64,000 nt of DNA. Source: Eublepharis macularius (lineage: Eukaryota > Chordata > Lepidosauria > Squamata > Eublepharidae). Below the pieces are notes generated by a model, which was not told the origin of the DNA, searched no databases, and worked only from the letters and a program-made list of their open reading frames with translations. The stretch covers positions 65,859,766-65,923,765 of the forward strand of contig NC_072801.1 of the NCBI RefSeq assembly GCF_028583425.1, written 5' to 3'. Position 1 is the first letter of the stretch. Every line of letters starts with the position of its first letter. The translations under genes were made by a program, and so were the position numbers. This document shows positions 23,031 through 33,889 of this stretch, in pieces.

Positions 23031-25236
23031 AGTTGGTCCATCTTAACAAGGAGGTGACTTTCAATATATTTGGAACTTAGTAGACTTTTTGAAGGAAGTA
23101 GTGGCCATTGCATTGCCATTTGACTTTGTTTAACATCAAGCTACGAAGCACAAACTACTGGGAATTGGGCATTTTGTATAAAGCACAATATGTTTGGATC
23201 CATCATCACCAGTGCAATCCTGAGCAGGTCTACTCAGAATCCTACTGAAGTCTCCTCACTGGGGTTTTCTCCCAGAAAAATGTTCTTAGGATCACACTGT
23301 ATATCTAAGACCTGGTCTTTTTGTGACTGCGGATTTGTGCAATAGGACCAAACACAGCTACTATTTAGGATGCTGCAAACACGGGAGAATCCCTCAAGTT
23401 TTTCAGATTAATCTATTTTTTAAAAAACAACATAATTTTGGGGTAACCATCAAGCTTATAATTACATCTGTGCATGTGCAGATATTGCAAAAAACCAACT
23501 GCCTGATTCGGGGTTGCATTTTGAGTAGACTCCAAAATGGTAAGCATCTTTGATGGTGAATATGAAATGGCCAGTATGGGGGGAAAGGAGCAGGCAGGTG
23601 GTAGTGATCAGCTTGTGAATGAGGTGAGCTGTAAATAGCAAAAGAAAGCCAACATAGTGGGAAAGGGAAAGCCACAGCTGCAGGGTAGGGGGAAGGGAGG
23701 AAATATCCTTTCTGTCCCACCTCTTGTATGTATTTAAAAAAATGTATACCCCGCACTATTTGCAAAGGTAGCCTACAATAAAAGTCATAAAACACGATCA
23801 GTCAGTAGAATGCATCTAAGATGTATTTATTTATACTGCTCCATCAGTGTAAAATGATGCCACGAACGGTTAAAAAGAGACCACAGAGACAAGCTAAAAC
23901 AATGGGAGAAGTGACTTCAGCAATGTGCAATGAGCAGCGTAGGGATTCTCCACCATGTTCAGTGCTCGAGGAGATTTACAACATAGATATACAATACATT
24001 ATTTAAATAACTTAAATACAAACATTAAAACCAATAATACAATATTTTAAATACAAACGTTAAAAACCAAGAACACAATATAATAAAACAAGCATTAAAA
24101 CCCATACATCTCAAAGAACAGTGCCATCACTTTATCCTATTCATGCCCATTGTCTATAATAAATCGATCATACAGAGTCAAGCCAATAACAATATCAGAA
24201 TCAACCTCCAAATTCTAGAAGAAACATCTCTGCTTTTCAATCTCTCTAGAATTTCAACAAATCCCAGAGGTAGTGAGTCTCCTCTGTTAATGGTGTAAGA
24301 ATGTGGGAGCTTCAAGTGTATCGATGTGTTCCTGTTTTCATCTGTGAAATGTGGGAGAATATGAGATGCTACAGCAACCTGGAATATTTCTCCATGGATT
24401 ATGTTGGTTTCTCAGTAGAATGGCTCTCCTTTTTGGTAGAGGCTGGATATTTACATCCAGCTATGGTCCTTTCCAACTTCACAGTTTCTTGTTTCCCCAA
24501 CAGAGTTCAAGTTAATCTGAACATTTGATATCTGCACTGCAAAGGTAAACCAATTTCAACATTGTTAGCTTCCTGCTAAAATAATGCTAGGAGTTGTAGT
24601 TCTGAGAAAGGTCTGATGAATCTAAATAAGGGTCATCACAGAGAGCTCACAATGCTACAATTTCTAAGGTACTTTGTGGGGAAGTCATAGCATTCAGACC
24701 GCTATGGTTGTGTCTCTTGTTCACTGAGTGGGTGCCAGTTCATTCTGTAAATCCTTGGATAACTGTACTGGAATGAGTTCTCAAAACTAGTTTACATTCC
24801 ATTGGTGTGCAGCAACACACAGCTGTTAATTAATTCATTACGCTCACTTCCTCCAAGGAGCTCAGTGAGAGGTGGTCACATAGTTCTTCCCACCCCTTTC
24901 ATCTGGTGAGATAGGTCAGATTGACAGAAGGTGACTGGTCCCAATTTCCCTCAGTGGTGGTGTGGAGACCAGTTTGCCAACACTGCCTGGGCAAATGATG
25001 AGACATTTTGAGGGTGGTGGCGTCTGAAGATGGTGGAATTTGGGGAGGATGTGATATCACTTCTGGATGATACTCTAGGAATTTCCCCTAAAGACCACAG
25101 AGACATGGGGATATTCCTAGTGTGTCACTATGGAAGCTATTTTCTGGTTGTTTTTTCTCCTTCTCTTCAGATTTTCATAGGTGGAAAGTCCCAATCTAAA
25201 CATAATATTTTATTGCCCCAAAGTAAACTCAGAATT
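23031..25236. other. No gene recognised; scattered LINE-tail fragments
   Basis: Around 23.73-23.78 kb the word 'gtataccccgcactatttgc' resembles the 3' end of a squamate LINE; the remainder is unclassified. This is the downstream side of the family-5V-like OR. Confidence 0.4.
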
Positions 25237-26187
25237 CTATAACCATTTCTCTATAGTGAGTCTCAGCAGAAATCTATACCTGAGATTTCTGAGTGCCTCT
25301 TTAACATCTTTATTTCTTAGGGAATATATAAGAGGATTGAGCACAGGAGTGACCACTGAATAAAGGATAGCCACCACCTTGTCTTCTTCTAAGCTATAGG
25401 ATGAGGCAGGTTTGATGTATGTGTAGATGATGGTGGAGAAGTAAAAGCTGACCACGAGAAGGTGGGAGGAACAAGTGGAGAAGGCTTTCTTCTTTCCCTC
25501 AGTAGATCGTATTCTAAAGATGGCTGCCAGAATGAACATATAAGATATTAATGTCAGCACGCAGCTCCCCATGGTGAAAACTGCAGCAGCTGCATAAGCC
25601 ATGGTTTCATTTATACTGATGTCTGAGCAAGAGAGTGCCAACAAGGGAGGCAGATCACAAAAGAAGTGGTTGATGATATTGGAGTCACAAAAAGAAAGCT
25701 GGAGCACCAGGCCTGTGTGAACTGCCGAATTAACCATCCCAGTCACCCACACTCCAGTCACCATGACAACACACACTTCCTTCTTCATGATGACCGGATA
25801 TTGTAATGGACGGCAAATGGCAGAGTAGCGATCAAAGGCCATGAACGAGAGGAGCATGATCTCTGTACACAAAGCCCATAAGAAAAGGTAGACTTGCGTG
25901 ACACAGCCAGAAAAGGAAATGGTCTTCCGGTGGGCCAATGTGGTCTGGAGCAACTTAGGTGCTGTAACCGAGATGCAGATCATGTTTGTTATGGACAAAT
26001 TGACAAGCAGGAAATACATTGGAGTGTGGAGTTTGCTGCAAGTGCCTATGGTGAGGATGAAGAGGAAGTTGCCCACTAAAGCTGCTAGATAGAGGAAGGA
26101 AAATCCCCAAAAGATGGTTAGTTGATATTCAGGGGAACTGGATAAACCCACGAGGATAAACTCTTGAATGGTGGACTTGTTGTTCAT
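25237..26187 (-). CDS. Intact olfactory receptor, family 5V-like
   Basis: 316-residue OR with ATG at 26,185-26,187 and glycosylation site NKS at residues 3-5. Motifs: PMYFLLVNLS, MAFDRYSAIC (S in place of the usual L/V/I before the alanine), HFFCDLPPLLALSC, EGKKKAFSTCSSHL and NPLIYSLRN. DLPPLLALSCSDISINE, the VVHT/AVHT segment and YSLEEDKVVAILYSVVTP resemble human OR5V1 from memory. The frame is uninterrupted. It has no gene neighbour within 5 kb; the nearest is V2R pseudogene A. Confidence 0.96.
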   Translation of the reverse strand: MNNKSTIQEFILVGLSSSPEYQLTIFWGFSFLYLAALVGNFLFILTIGTCSKLHTPMYFLLVNLSITNMICISVTAPKLLQTTLAHRKTISFSGCVTQVYLFLWALCTEIMLLSFMAFDRYSAICRPLQYPVIMKKEVCVVMVTGVWVTGMVNSAVHTGLVLQLSFCDSNIINHFFCDLPPLLALSCSDISINETMAYAAAAVFTMGSCVLTLISYMFILAAIFRIRSTEGKKKAFSTCSSHLLVVSFYFSTIIYTYIKPASSYSLEEDKVVAILYSVVTPVLNPLIYSLRNKDVKEALRNLRYRFLLRLTIEKWL

Positions 26188-26674
26188 TTCTATGTATCGG
26201 ACAGCATTGATCTATCTCAATAAAGAAGTCTGATCATCTGCATTAACCTCCTGAGGCAGATCTCTGCATCAAAAGCATGGAGACAAATTCATGGAGGATA
26301 GGCAGCTCAGTGGCTATTAACCATGATATGGATTCTCCATCTTCAAAGATGGTATATCTGAGTACCAAAGGATATTGGCAGATGACAGCACAGGGCTTTT
26401 TTTCTTTCATGCCCTGCTTAGAAGCTTCCTAGAGGCATAGACTGGCTACTCTTGGAAACTGGATACTGAATAGCAGGTGGACCTTTGAATTGATTCAGCA
26501 GTTGTATTCTGAAATACATTGTCATTTCTCCACTAGAGTCAGCAGCAATAAGGAATAATCCAATCACAGATCATTACAGGGCTGGCAGCTATCAGAAGGA
26601 AAGGAAAAGGTATTGGTAAAGACAACCAAATGTCATTTTTATAGGTATGTCTCGCAGACAGGGTTAATCATTCT
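26188..26674. other. Upstream flank of the 5V-like OR
   Basis: No promoter element could be fixed with confidence. Confidence 0.4.
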
Positions 26675-26880
26675 ATATCTTGACCTGGACAGTCCATGTT
26701 ATCCTGATCTCACCAGATCTCAGAAGCTAAGCAGGATCAGCCCTGGTTAGTACTTGGATGGGAGACCAGCTAGGAAGTCCAGGGTCACTATGCAGAGGCA
26801 GGCAATGGCAAACCACCTCTGTTTGTTTCTTGCCTTGAAAACACTACGAGGTTGCCACGTAAGTTGGCTGACAAATTGGC
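26675..26880 (+). repeat. 5S-rRNA-derived SINE
   Basis: Contains 'ctgatctcaccagatctcag', 'aagctaagcaggatcagccc' and 'ttagtacttggatgggagac', which is the 5S rRNA internal control region nearly intact. It is followed by the SINE tail 'ggcaatggcaaaccacctct'. Confidence 0.94.
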
Positions 26881-27311
26881 CAACCCTCAACAACACATTA
26901 CATTCACACATAAATTCTATGGAGACATAGGGTTCCTGGTACGTTGCAAAGAACCAGCTCGCTCTTCCCCAATTGCTAGACATAGAACTGGGCTTCAGCA
27001 CCTGTGTAGGGCAGAGCTTTAGCAACACCACTGTAAAGTGCAGTATTGTAGTGGTAATACACAAGAGCCGAAGGGCAACCTCTGATTTATCCAGAAAGTT
27101 AAAGAAACTGAACAGGGAAGTCCCCTGTCTGAAAACTTCCTGTGTGTCATGATAGATAGTACTGAGATGGATGGAGCAATTGTCTGACACAGTATGCTCT
27201 AAGAGCAGCTCCTAACTGATTTACATGCTAGCTTTGAACTGCAACAGATTTACTAAGAAGATCAATGGTGGTTTGTCCTATATGCCCATTTCTGTTTTTT
27301 AATAGTAAAAA
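26881..27311. other. No gene recognised
   Basis: Spacer between two 5S SINEs. The 147-codon minus frame starting at 27,190 runs through the SINE and is not a gene. Confidence 0.5.
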
Positions 27312-27520
27312 TGCCCTGACCTGGACAGTCCAGGTGAGCCTGCTCTCATTAGATCTCAGAAGCTAAGCAGGGTCAGCCTTGGTTAGTAATTGGATGGGAG
27401 ACCTCCAAGGAAGACCAAAGTTGCAGAGGCAGGCAAGGGCAAACCTCCTGTGTTAGTCTTTTGCCATGAAAACCCCACCAGGGGTTGCCATAAGTCAGCT
27501 ATAATTTAACAGCACTCTCT
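27312..27520 (+). repeat. 5S-rRNA-derived SINE
   Basis: Second copy in the same orientation: 'ctgctctcattagatctcag', 'aagctaagcagggtcagcct', 'tggttagtaattggatggga', then 'ggcaagggcaaacctcctgt'. Confidence 0.94.
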
Positions 27521-28150
27521 GCTACCACCAATGCTGAAAATACATATTGATTTGGCTTTCATATGGTATAGAAACGGAGCTTTTATATTAAAGAAAAAGG
27601 AGCCCAGAACTTTGTCTTACTTTAAAAACAGCTCATTCAGATGATCCAAATGTTCCATGTGTCTGCAGGCACCAGCCAAAATAAATCTGATCATACCGAT
27701 GAGACTCCCTCTCCCACCAGAACAGGAAAAGGTAATCTATTCTGGAGGAAATCATCAGCAGCATAAATCTTAAGTACAACATTAGGGCTACAGGGAGAAA
27801 GACCTCGGAGGTTTGAAAATGGGAAATAGTCTAGAGACATAAGGGTCTTGTGGGGACAAGGGAGGGTCATTCCTGTAGATTGCCTGGGAGTCTTTTGAGC
27901 CCAGGAGATTTGATGAGGAGTCTGAGATCGTAGCGTTAAATATTCATTTCTATTTTTTTCACTGACAGTTAAAGCCTTTGGGCTGAACAAGGATAGAGAG
28001 CTATCTAATACCTATCCATCTTAAAAACAAAAAAGAATAATTGGTTTTGCAGTGTTGTCATCTGGTATGTGGCATAAATTGATTCTAGGCTGAATATAGG
28101 GGCCAAGCAGGGAAAGGACTCAATGAAAGCCAAGGCTTTGGCCTGGTCAC
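27521..28150. other. No gene recognised
   Basis: No supported feature. Confidence 0.45.
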
Positions 28151-28171
28151 CAAGACGGGAGCTGATGTTCT

Positions 28172-28557
28172 TTAAAAAGCAATTTTTTTCAGAACAAAGA
28201 GGGGTACAGAAAAAAGAGGGGGGATAACGGGGTCAAAGGAACAGTAAGTTTTTGCACTAAAAGAGTTATTAAAATACAGAGTACACAAAACATATCTTAA
28301 TCAGAGTTCATCAATATTAAAGTGAAGATTACATCTACTATTCCAGCTTCTGTGCATTTTCACATTTACCTTCACAAACTAAAACATTTTATCCTTTGTA
28401 AGTGAGATAATTCCCCATTTCTTTTCAAATTATCTCATTGGTCTTCTGTTTAAGTGATTTGTCACTTTTGCCATTGCTGCATAGTCTGCCATCTTATCTT
28501 TCCAGATTTCCCTAGTTGGGCATTCTTCCTCCTTCCATCTGGTTGCAAATACCACCC
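28172..28557 (-). mobile_element. L1-like LINE 3' fragment
   Basis: Bounded by a ~20-bp direct repeat around 'ggagctgatgttctt' (left near 28,155-28,170, right near 28,563-28,584). The minus strand ends in an A-run (plus-strand 'caatttttttc'), as expected for a short target-primed insert. Confidence 0.6.
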
Positions 28558-30099
28558 TCCAAGATCGGAGCTGATGTTCTTAAAAGCCATATGGAGCATA
28601 TGGCAACCCTAGGCATATGCTATTTTTTCCACAGTTTTTGTTAAAGTTAATAAAGAGGCAGGCATGAAATGACCACACATTTAAAGACATTTGGCAATAA
28701 TATTTATGATTCTTGCAAGGAATCTTATCAGGAACAAGTGGGGACATCTCCATTCAGCAACTACAGTAATCTGGCTGCCAGCGACGGGCAGTTTCCTCAC
28801 AAAAGGACAGCCTGCTTGGCATCACCCCACTGCCCATGACTTTTCTACTGATTAACCCATTTTGCGAAATGGGCTCTCTGAGGAGGCAAGCGGGGGAGGG
28901 GGGTGTACCATCTCTAGAAATTCAGGAGGCGCATTGAGGCCATTTTATTTGCCAGTGGTTTTCATGGGGTATAGACTAGGGATGTGCGTTTTGGCTTTCT
29001 GAATGCCGAAAGAAAGCCGAAACAAAAGTGTTTCGGCTTCTTTCGGGTTAGCCGAAACGTTTCGGAGAAAGCCGAAACGTTTCGGCTTAGCCGAAAGAAA
29101 AAAAGCCGAAACGTTTCGGCTTCTTTCGGCTTTCTTTCGGCTTTTCAAAGGGAAAATGCCTCCGTCTTCCCGGACGTCTGGGGGAGGCATTTTCCCACCG
29201 AATCAGCCCAAAATTGGTGGGGACCTTCCTCTAACCCCTCTCTAACCCCCCCCAAGTTTCAGACCGATTGGACTTTGGGGGGCCATGTTATGCCCCCCCA
29301 AAGCAGGTCCCCCTATCCTCCCATAAGAAAGCGAAGGAGTAGCATATTGTTAGCATGCTGCTGCTCATCTTCTTCATTATTTCCTATGGGGAAAAAATGA
29401 AGAAGCAGGCTTCCTTTGCCAGGGGTGGCATTTTGCATGCAAAATGCCCCCCTACCCTCAGGGGCCCTTCTCCCATCTTACCTCCCACCCCTCACCAAGG
29501 CTCAGCCTGCTCCCACTTGGGGGGGCATTTCATGGCCTCCCCAAGTAGGTGCTCTCAGCCCCCAAAGTCCACCCCTTACAGCCCCACACAAACCCAATTC
29601 CCCCCCAGCTGCCACACACAGACCCAATTCCCCACATTAGCCCCTCACAGACCCAAATCCCCACATTAGCCCCTCACAGACCCAAATCCACCCCCACCTG
29701 CCCCACACCCATAACCCCAGGAACAGGCTGGCAAAGGCCAGCCTTCTCCCTTTGTTCCCTATGCTGGGAACTTCTAAACTCTCTTTCCCTGGGCAATTCT
29801 GCACAGCCCAGGGGTGCCACAATGGTGGGCACACTTCTGAGTGCCAGCTGGTCCCTGTGAAAGAGCACCTGAACCACAGACACCCTCCCTCAAATTCCCC
29901 CACCACCTACAGAGATGGCTGGCCAGCCAGCCCCATTGTTCCCTATGATGGGAACCAACTGCACAACAAAGAATAAAACATGAACAACACAAAATAAAGT
30001 TTTTTAAAAATTATTTTCTCCCTTTTAAAGTACAAGTAGGCAAAGCATTATGACACATTACACCAGCAGTCCCCCACACAGAAAAATAACACAACTCAC

Positions 30100-30830
30100 T
30101 TAACACCAGAGAATCACAAAACACAATTCCTGTCAAAAACACTTTATTTCTTGAACAGCTTTAGGTTACACAGCAGGGGGACACACCAAAGGGCATGGCA
30201 GCAGTATCTTACACAAAAATAACACAACTCACTTAACATCAGAGAATCACAAAAGCACAATTCCTTTCAAAAACACTTTATTTCTTGAACAGCTTTAGGT
30301 TACACAGTAGGAGGGCACAACAGGGCATGATAGAAGTGTACTACACAAAATAATACAACCCACTTCACCGTTTTTGACAGCAGTTGTGTTTGTGGGATTC
30401 TCTGATGTGAAGTGAGTTGTGTTTTTTTATGTAGTACACTGCTTTCATGCCCTGTTGTGCCTTCCTACTGTGTAACCTAAAGCAGTTAAGGAAATAAAGT
30501 GCTTTTGACAGCAATATTTTGGGGTGATTCTCTGATGTTAAGTGAGTTGTGTTATTTTTGTGTAAGATACTGCTGCCATGCCCTTTGGTGCGCTCCCCTG
30601 CTGTGTATCCTAAAGCTGTTCAAGAAATAAAGTGTTTTTGACAGGAATTGTGCTTTTGTGATTCTCTGATGTTAAGTGAGTTGTGTTATTTTTGTGTAAG
30701 ATACTGCTGCCATGCCCTTTGGTGTGCCCCCCTGCTGTGTAACCTAAAGCTGTTCAAGAAATAAAGTGTTTTTGACAGGAATCGTGTTTTGTGATTCTCT
30801 GATGTTAAGTGAGTTGTGTTAATTTTTCTG
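30100..30830. repeat. Central ~130-bp tandem units of the palindrome
   Basis: Two units read in one direction (start marks near 30,109 and 30,241) and four in the other (near 30,397, 30,526, 30,660 and 30,793). Each holds 'gaaataaagtgtttttgaca' and 'gattctctgatgttaagtga' or their inverse. The axis of symmetry lies near 30,368. Confidence 0.88.
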
Positions 30831-31332
30831 TGTGGGGGACTGCTGGTGTAATGTGTCATAATGCTTTGCCTACTTGTACTTTAAAAGGGAGAAAATAATT
30901 TTTAAAAAACTTTATTTTGTGTTGTTCGTGTTTTATTCTTTGTTGTGCAGTTGGTTCCCATCATAGGGAACAATGGGGCTGGCTGGCCAGCCATCTCTGT
31001 AGGTGGTGGGGGAATTTGAGGGAGGGTGTCTGTGGTTCAGGTGCTCTTTCACAGGGACCAGCTGGCACTCAGAAGTGTGCCCACCATTGTGGCACCCCTG
31101 GGCTGTGCAGAATTGCCCAGGGAAAGAGAGTTTAGAAGTTCCCAGCATAGGGAACAAAGGAAGAGGGCTGGCCTTTGCCAGCCTGTTCCTGGGGTTATGG
31201 GTGTGGGGCAGGTGGGGGTGGATTTGGGTCTGTGAGGGGCTAATGTGGGGATTTGGGTCTGTGTGTGGCAGCTGGGGGGGAATTGGGTTTGTGTGGGGCT
31301 GTAAGGGGTGGACTTTAGGGGCTGAGAGGACC

Positions 31333-31640
31333 TACTTGGGGAGGCCATGAAATGGCCCCCCCAAGTGGGAGCAGTCTGAGCCTTGGTGGGGGGTGGGAGG
31401 AAGGGTGGGAGAAGGGCCCCAGAGGGTTGGTGGGCATTTTGCATGCAAAATGCCACCCCTGGCAAGACAAGCCTCCCCCAGCTGTCAGTGGTAGAGATTA
31501 GAGCACCTACTTGGGGAGGCCATGAAATGGCCCCCCCAAGTGGGAGCAGGCTGAGCCTTGGTGGGGGGTGGGAGGAAGGGTGGGAGAAGGGCCCCTGAGG
31601 GTAAGGGGGCATTTTGCATGCAAAATGCCACCCCTGGCAA
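31333..31640. repeat. Direct duplication within the right arm
   Basis: The block from 'cttggggaggccatgaaatg' to 'tgcaaaatgccacccctggc' occurs twice (31,333- and 31,508-). The left arm has it once, so the duplication followed formation of the palindrome. Confidence 0.85.
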
Positions 31641-32043
31641 AGGAAGCCTGCTTCTTCATTTTTTCCCCATAGGAAATAATGAAGAAGATGAGCAGCAGCA
31701 TGCTAACAATATGCTGCTCCTTCGCTTTCTTATGGGAGGATAGGGGGACCTGCTTTGGGGGGCCATAACATGGCCCCCCAAAGTCCAATCGGTCTGAAAC
31801 TTGGGTTTTTTTTAGAGAGGGGTTAGAGGAAGGTCCCCACCAATTTTGGGCTTATTCGGTGGGAAAATACGTCCCCCAGACGTCCGGGAAGACGGAGGCA
31901 TTTTCCCATTGAAAAAGCCGAAAGCCGAAAGCCGAAATGGCTGGCCGTTTCGGCTTTCGGCTTATTCGAAAGAGATTCTTCTTTTGGCTTTCGGCTTTCG
32001 GCTTTAGCCGAAATTTTTTGGCTTGCACACCCCTAGTATAGAC

Positions 32044-32384
32044 TAGAGATGGGCATGAACTGAAAAAAACCTGAACCATGTGGTTTGTGGTTCGTCAAAT
32101 TTCATGAACCATAAACTTTCATGAACCTGCCCCTGGTTCACGAACCAGTTCATTTGGTTAATGAAAACGTCACATCCAGGACAGAAAACCATCATTTCTG
32201 GGTCAGCAGAAGGTCACTTCTGGGCCGGCAGAAGTTCACTTCTGTGTCAGCAGAAGGTCTGCAGGAAGTCCATCCCCTGTTGCCTAGGAAACGGATTGAT
32301 TGGCACCAGGCTGTCTACAGTGACGAACCAAAAAACGATCCAAATGAACCAGCCTAAAAGTTCATGGCGGTTCATCAGAAATGG
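32044..32384. mobile_element. hAT-like foldback element (TAGACATGGGC family), right end missing
   Basis: Begins TAGAGATGGGCATGAACTG and carries repeated 'gaacc'/'ggttc' and 'cacttctg' words as in the element at 43.82 kb. It runs straight into V2R exon 3 near 32,385 without a right-hand terminal repeat. The giant palindrome sits immediately against its left end. Confidence 0.6.
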
Positions 32385-32762
32385 GATCTGTTGTAAAAGC
32401 ATAACAGAGTTATTTTCACTATAATCAAGAATCACTTTTGCCTTGGTTAAGAAGAGAGCAATAAGTATCAGTTTAAATATATTATTAAATTCTTCACTAT
32501 TCTTGGGTAATAAAACTAGTGTTGGAGTTTTCTCCAGAAATGCAATACAAATGTTGTTCTGGGTGAGCAGAGGAAGAAGGGTCCTAAAAAAAGTATCTCC
32601 ACTGTCATTGTCTGACACAAGAAGTCCAATCCATGTCCATCGGAAATGCTTCAGGAGATGAATAATCCCAATATACTGAGTGTTTTCATCTGGCACCATC
32701 TGATAGAAGGATGGAAGTTGCATTATATTGCTCAGCATCGGGTCAAAGGATCCATAACCAAA
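32385..32762 (-). pseudogene. V2R pseudogene A, exon 3 (5' ~45%)
   Basis: Acceptor cctgctag precedes the exon, which encodes ..FDPMLSNIMQLPSFYQMV and [18 protein letters not shown], part of the Venus-flytrap ligand-binding domain. Homology to gene B exon 3 stops at the 'atctgttgtaaaagca' word, where the transposon at 32,044-32,384 begins. The remaining ~470 bp and exons 4-6 are absent downstream, so no receptor can be made. Confidence 0.92.
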
Positions 32763-33589
32763 CTAGCAGGAAATGCAAATAAGTTTCAGAAAAGAGGAAA
32801 AAATTCATTTACATATCAATGAAAAGTAAATTTCTCCAAACGTTGACCTATCTAAAGATTTCATTTTACTTGATCCTCTGATACGGACATACTAAAATGC
32901 ACATTATTATACTTCCAAATCAAATCAATGTCTATAGTCAAGGTTTATACAGGATGTGAATTCCTTTCCTTTCTGTTATTGTTCAACTCATATTACCAAA
33001 AGTCTTCTTAACTGTAAAATCAATACATCATAACAAGATAAAACATGTTACAAAGCATGATAAAACATACAAAAGAAGATGGAGAACAGTGAAACAGATG
33101 CCTCTCAAAAGCTAAAATACATTAGATAAAATAAATAAAATTGAACTGATGCAGGGAGAAAAAACCTTGAAGCCATTTAAGTGGTCATCATCAGAACTAA
33201 TCCCAGCAGCGACCAGTATTATGTGCTCTAGGAACTGTAGGCTTTTGTTCACAGAATTTACGAGACAACATGATGCTGTAGGAATGATGGAAATATTATC
33301 TAGTATACTGGACCTCTTCAAGCCAGTCTGTATACAACTGTCAACTACTTCTAGGGTTATGCAAAGAAATACTTGATTTGATGCTGAGTGCCGACAACAC
33401 GTCAGGAGAATTACAGCTGGATGTGAATTCGCAAAAGAAAGATGAGGAACTGAATCACGTGTGGTAAAGGAAGGATAAATGGGTATGGAACAAGTCCCCA
33501 GCCTTTTTCAGTCTGCAGGCACCTTTGGAATATTGAGACAGGGTAGTGGATGCAACCACCAAATGACTGAGGCAGAGCCAGTCACAAAT
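32763..33589. other. Intron 2 of V2R pseudogene A, left part
   Basis: Nothing recognised beyond intron-like AT-rich sequence. Confidence 0.45.
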
Positions 33590-33760
33590 TGGCCGCTTCT
33601 GCACTACTCACCCTCTTCCAGAACGGGGCGCAACATTGCAGAAAAAGCGTGGAATATAGCGTCTTCTCGTGTGAGTTTTGTGCAACGTTACGCGAGAAGA
33701 TGCCATCTTCCATGTTTTTTTTGCAATGGTGCACCCAGTTCTGGAAGAGGAAAGCGGCCA
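33590..33760. mobile_element. Foldback MITE, 'TGGCCGCTT' ends
   Basis: Left end TGGCCGCTTCTGC and right-end inverse TGGCCGCTTTCC. Interior halves are inverted copies ('ctcttccagaac' and 'gttctggaagag'; 'cgtcttctcgtgtgagtttt' against 'gttacgcgagaagatg'). The target duplication is not clear. Confidence 0.75.
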
Positions 33761-33889
33761 TTGTCAGGGAATGAGGTTACGCAAAACTCTAATAGTAGTT
33801 CTTCAGCATTTCAAACAGAAACTCCATTTAACAGGATTTCTTTTACTATTAACATATTGTGTAAACATGTTTTGCAGGCGAGTGCTAAA

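Larger units (their letters stand above)
28977..32035. mobile_element. 3,059-bp giant palindromic hAT-like element
   Basis: Ends are TAGGGATGTGC and the inverse of TAGGGGTGTGC. It is flanked by a perfect 8-bp direct repeat GTATAGAC (28,969-28,976 and 32,036-32,043). The two ~1.3-1.6 kb arms are inverted copies of each other. Mirror-image frames at 29,774-29,992 (-) and 30,917-31,135 (+) give the same 72-residue translation, so divergence is very low and the element is young. The outer arms repeat short 'aagccgaaacgttt'-type words, the middle arms are pyrimidine-rich on one strand, and the inner part is a ~130-bp tandem array. The right arm is longer because a ~170-bp block is doubled at 31.33-31.64 kb. 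No transposase is visible. The mirrored frames are not called as genes. The end type and 8-bp duplication point to hAT mobilised in trans. Confidence 0.9.

Noticed and set aside
26675-27520. 5S rRNA genes
   Set aside because: Each match is only the internal promoter part of 5S joined to a common SINE tail; not full-length 5S genes.
28984-29400. 138-codon frame at the left end of the palindrome
   Set aside because: Made of repeated 'gccgaaacgttt' words read through; the mirrored right arm does not keep the same frame.
30100-30830. CRISPR-like or satellite array
   Set aside because: Units are ~130 bp without spacers, lie at the tip of a transposon, and the context is a vertebrate genome.
29774-31135. 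Identical 69-74-codon frames on opposite strands
   Set aside because: They are mirror copies produced by the palindrome arms, several overlapping in different frames, with no protein-family features. They show arm identity, not genes.
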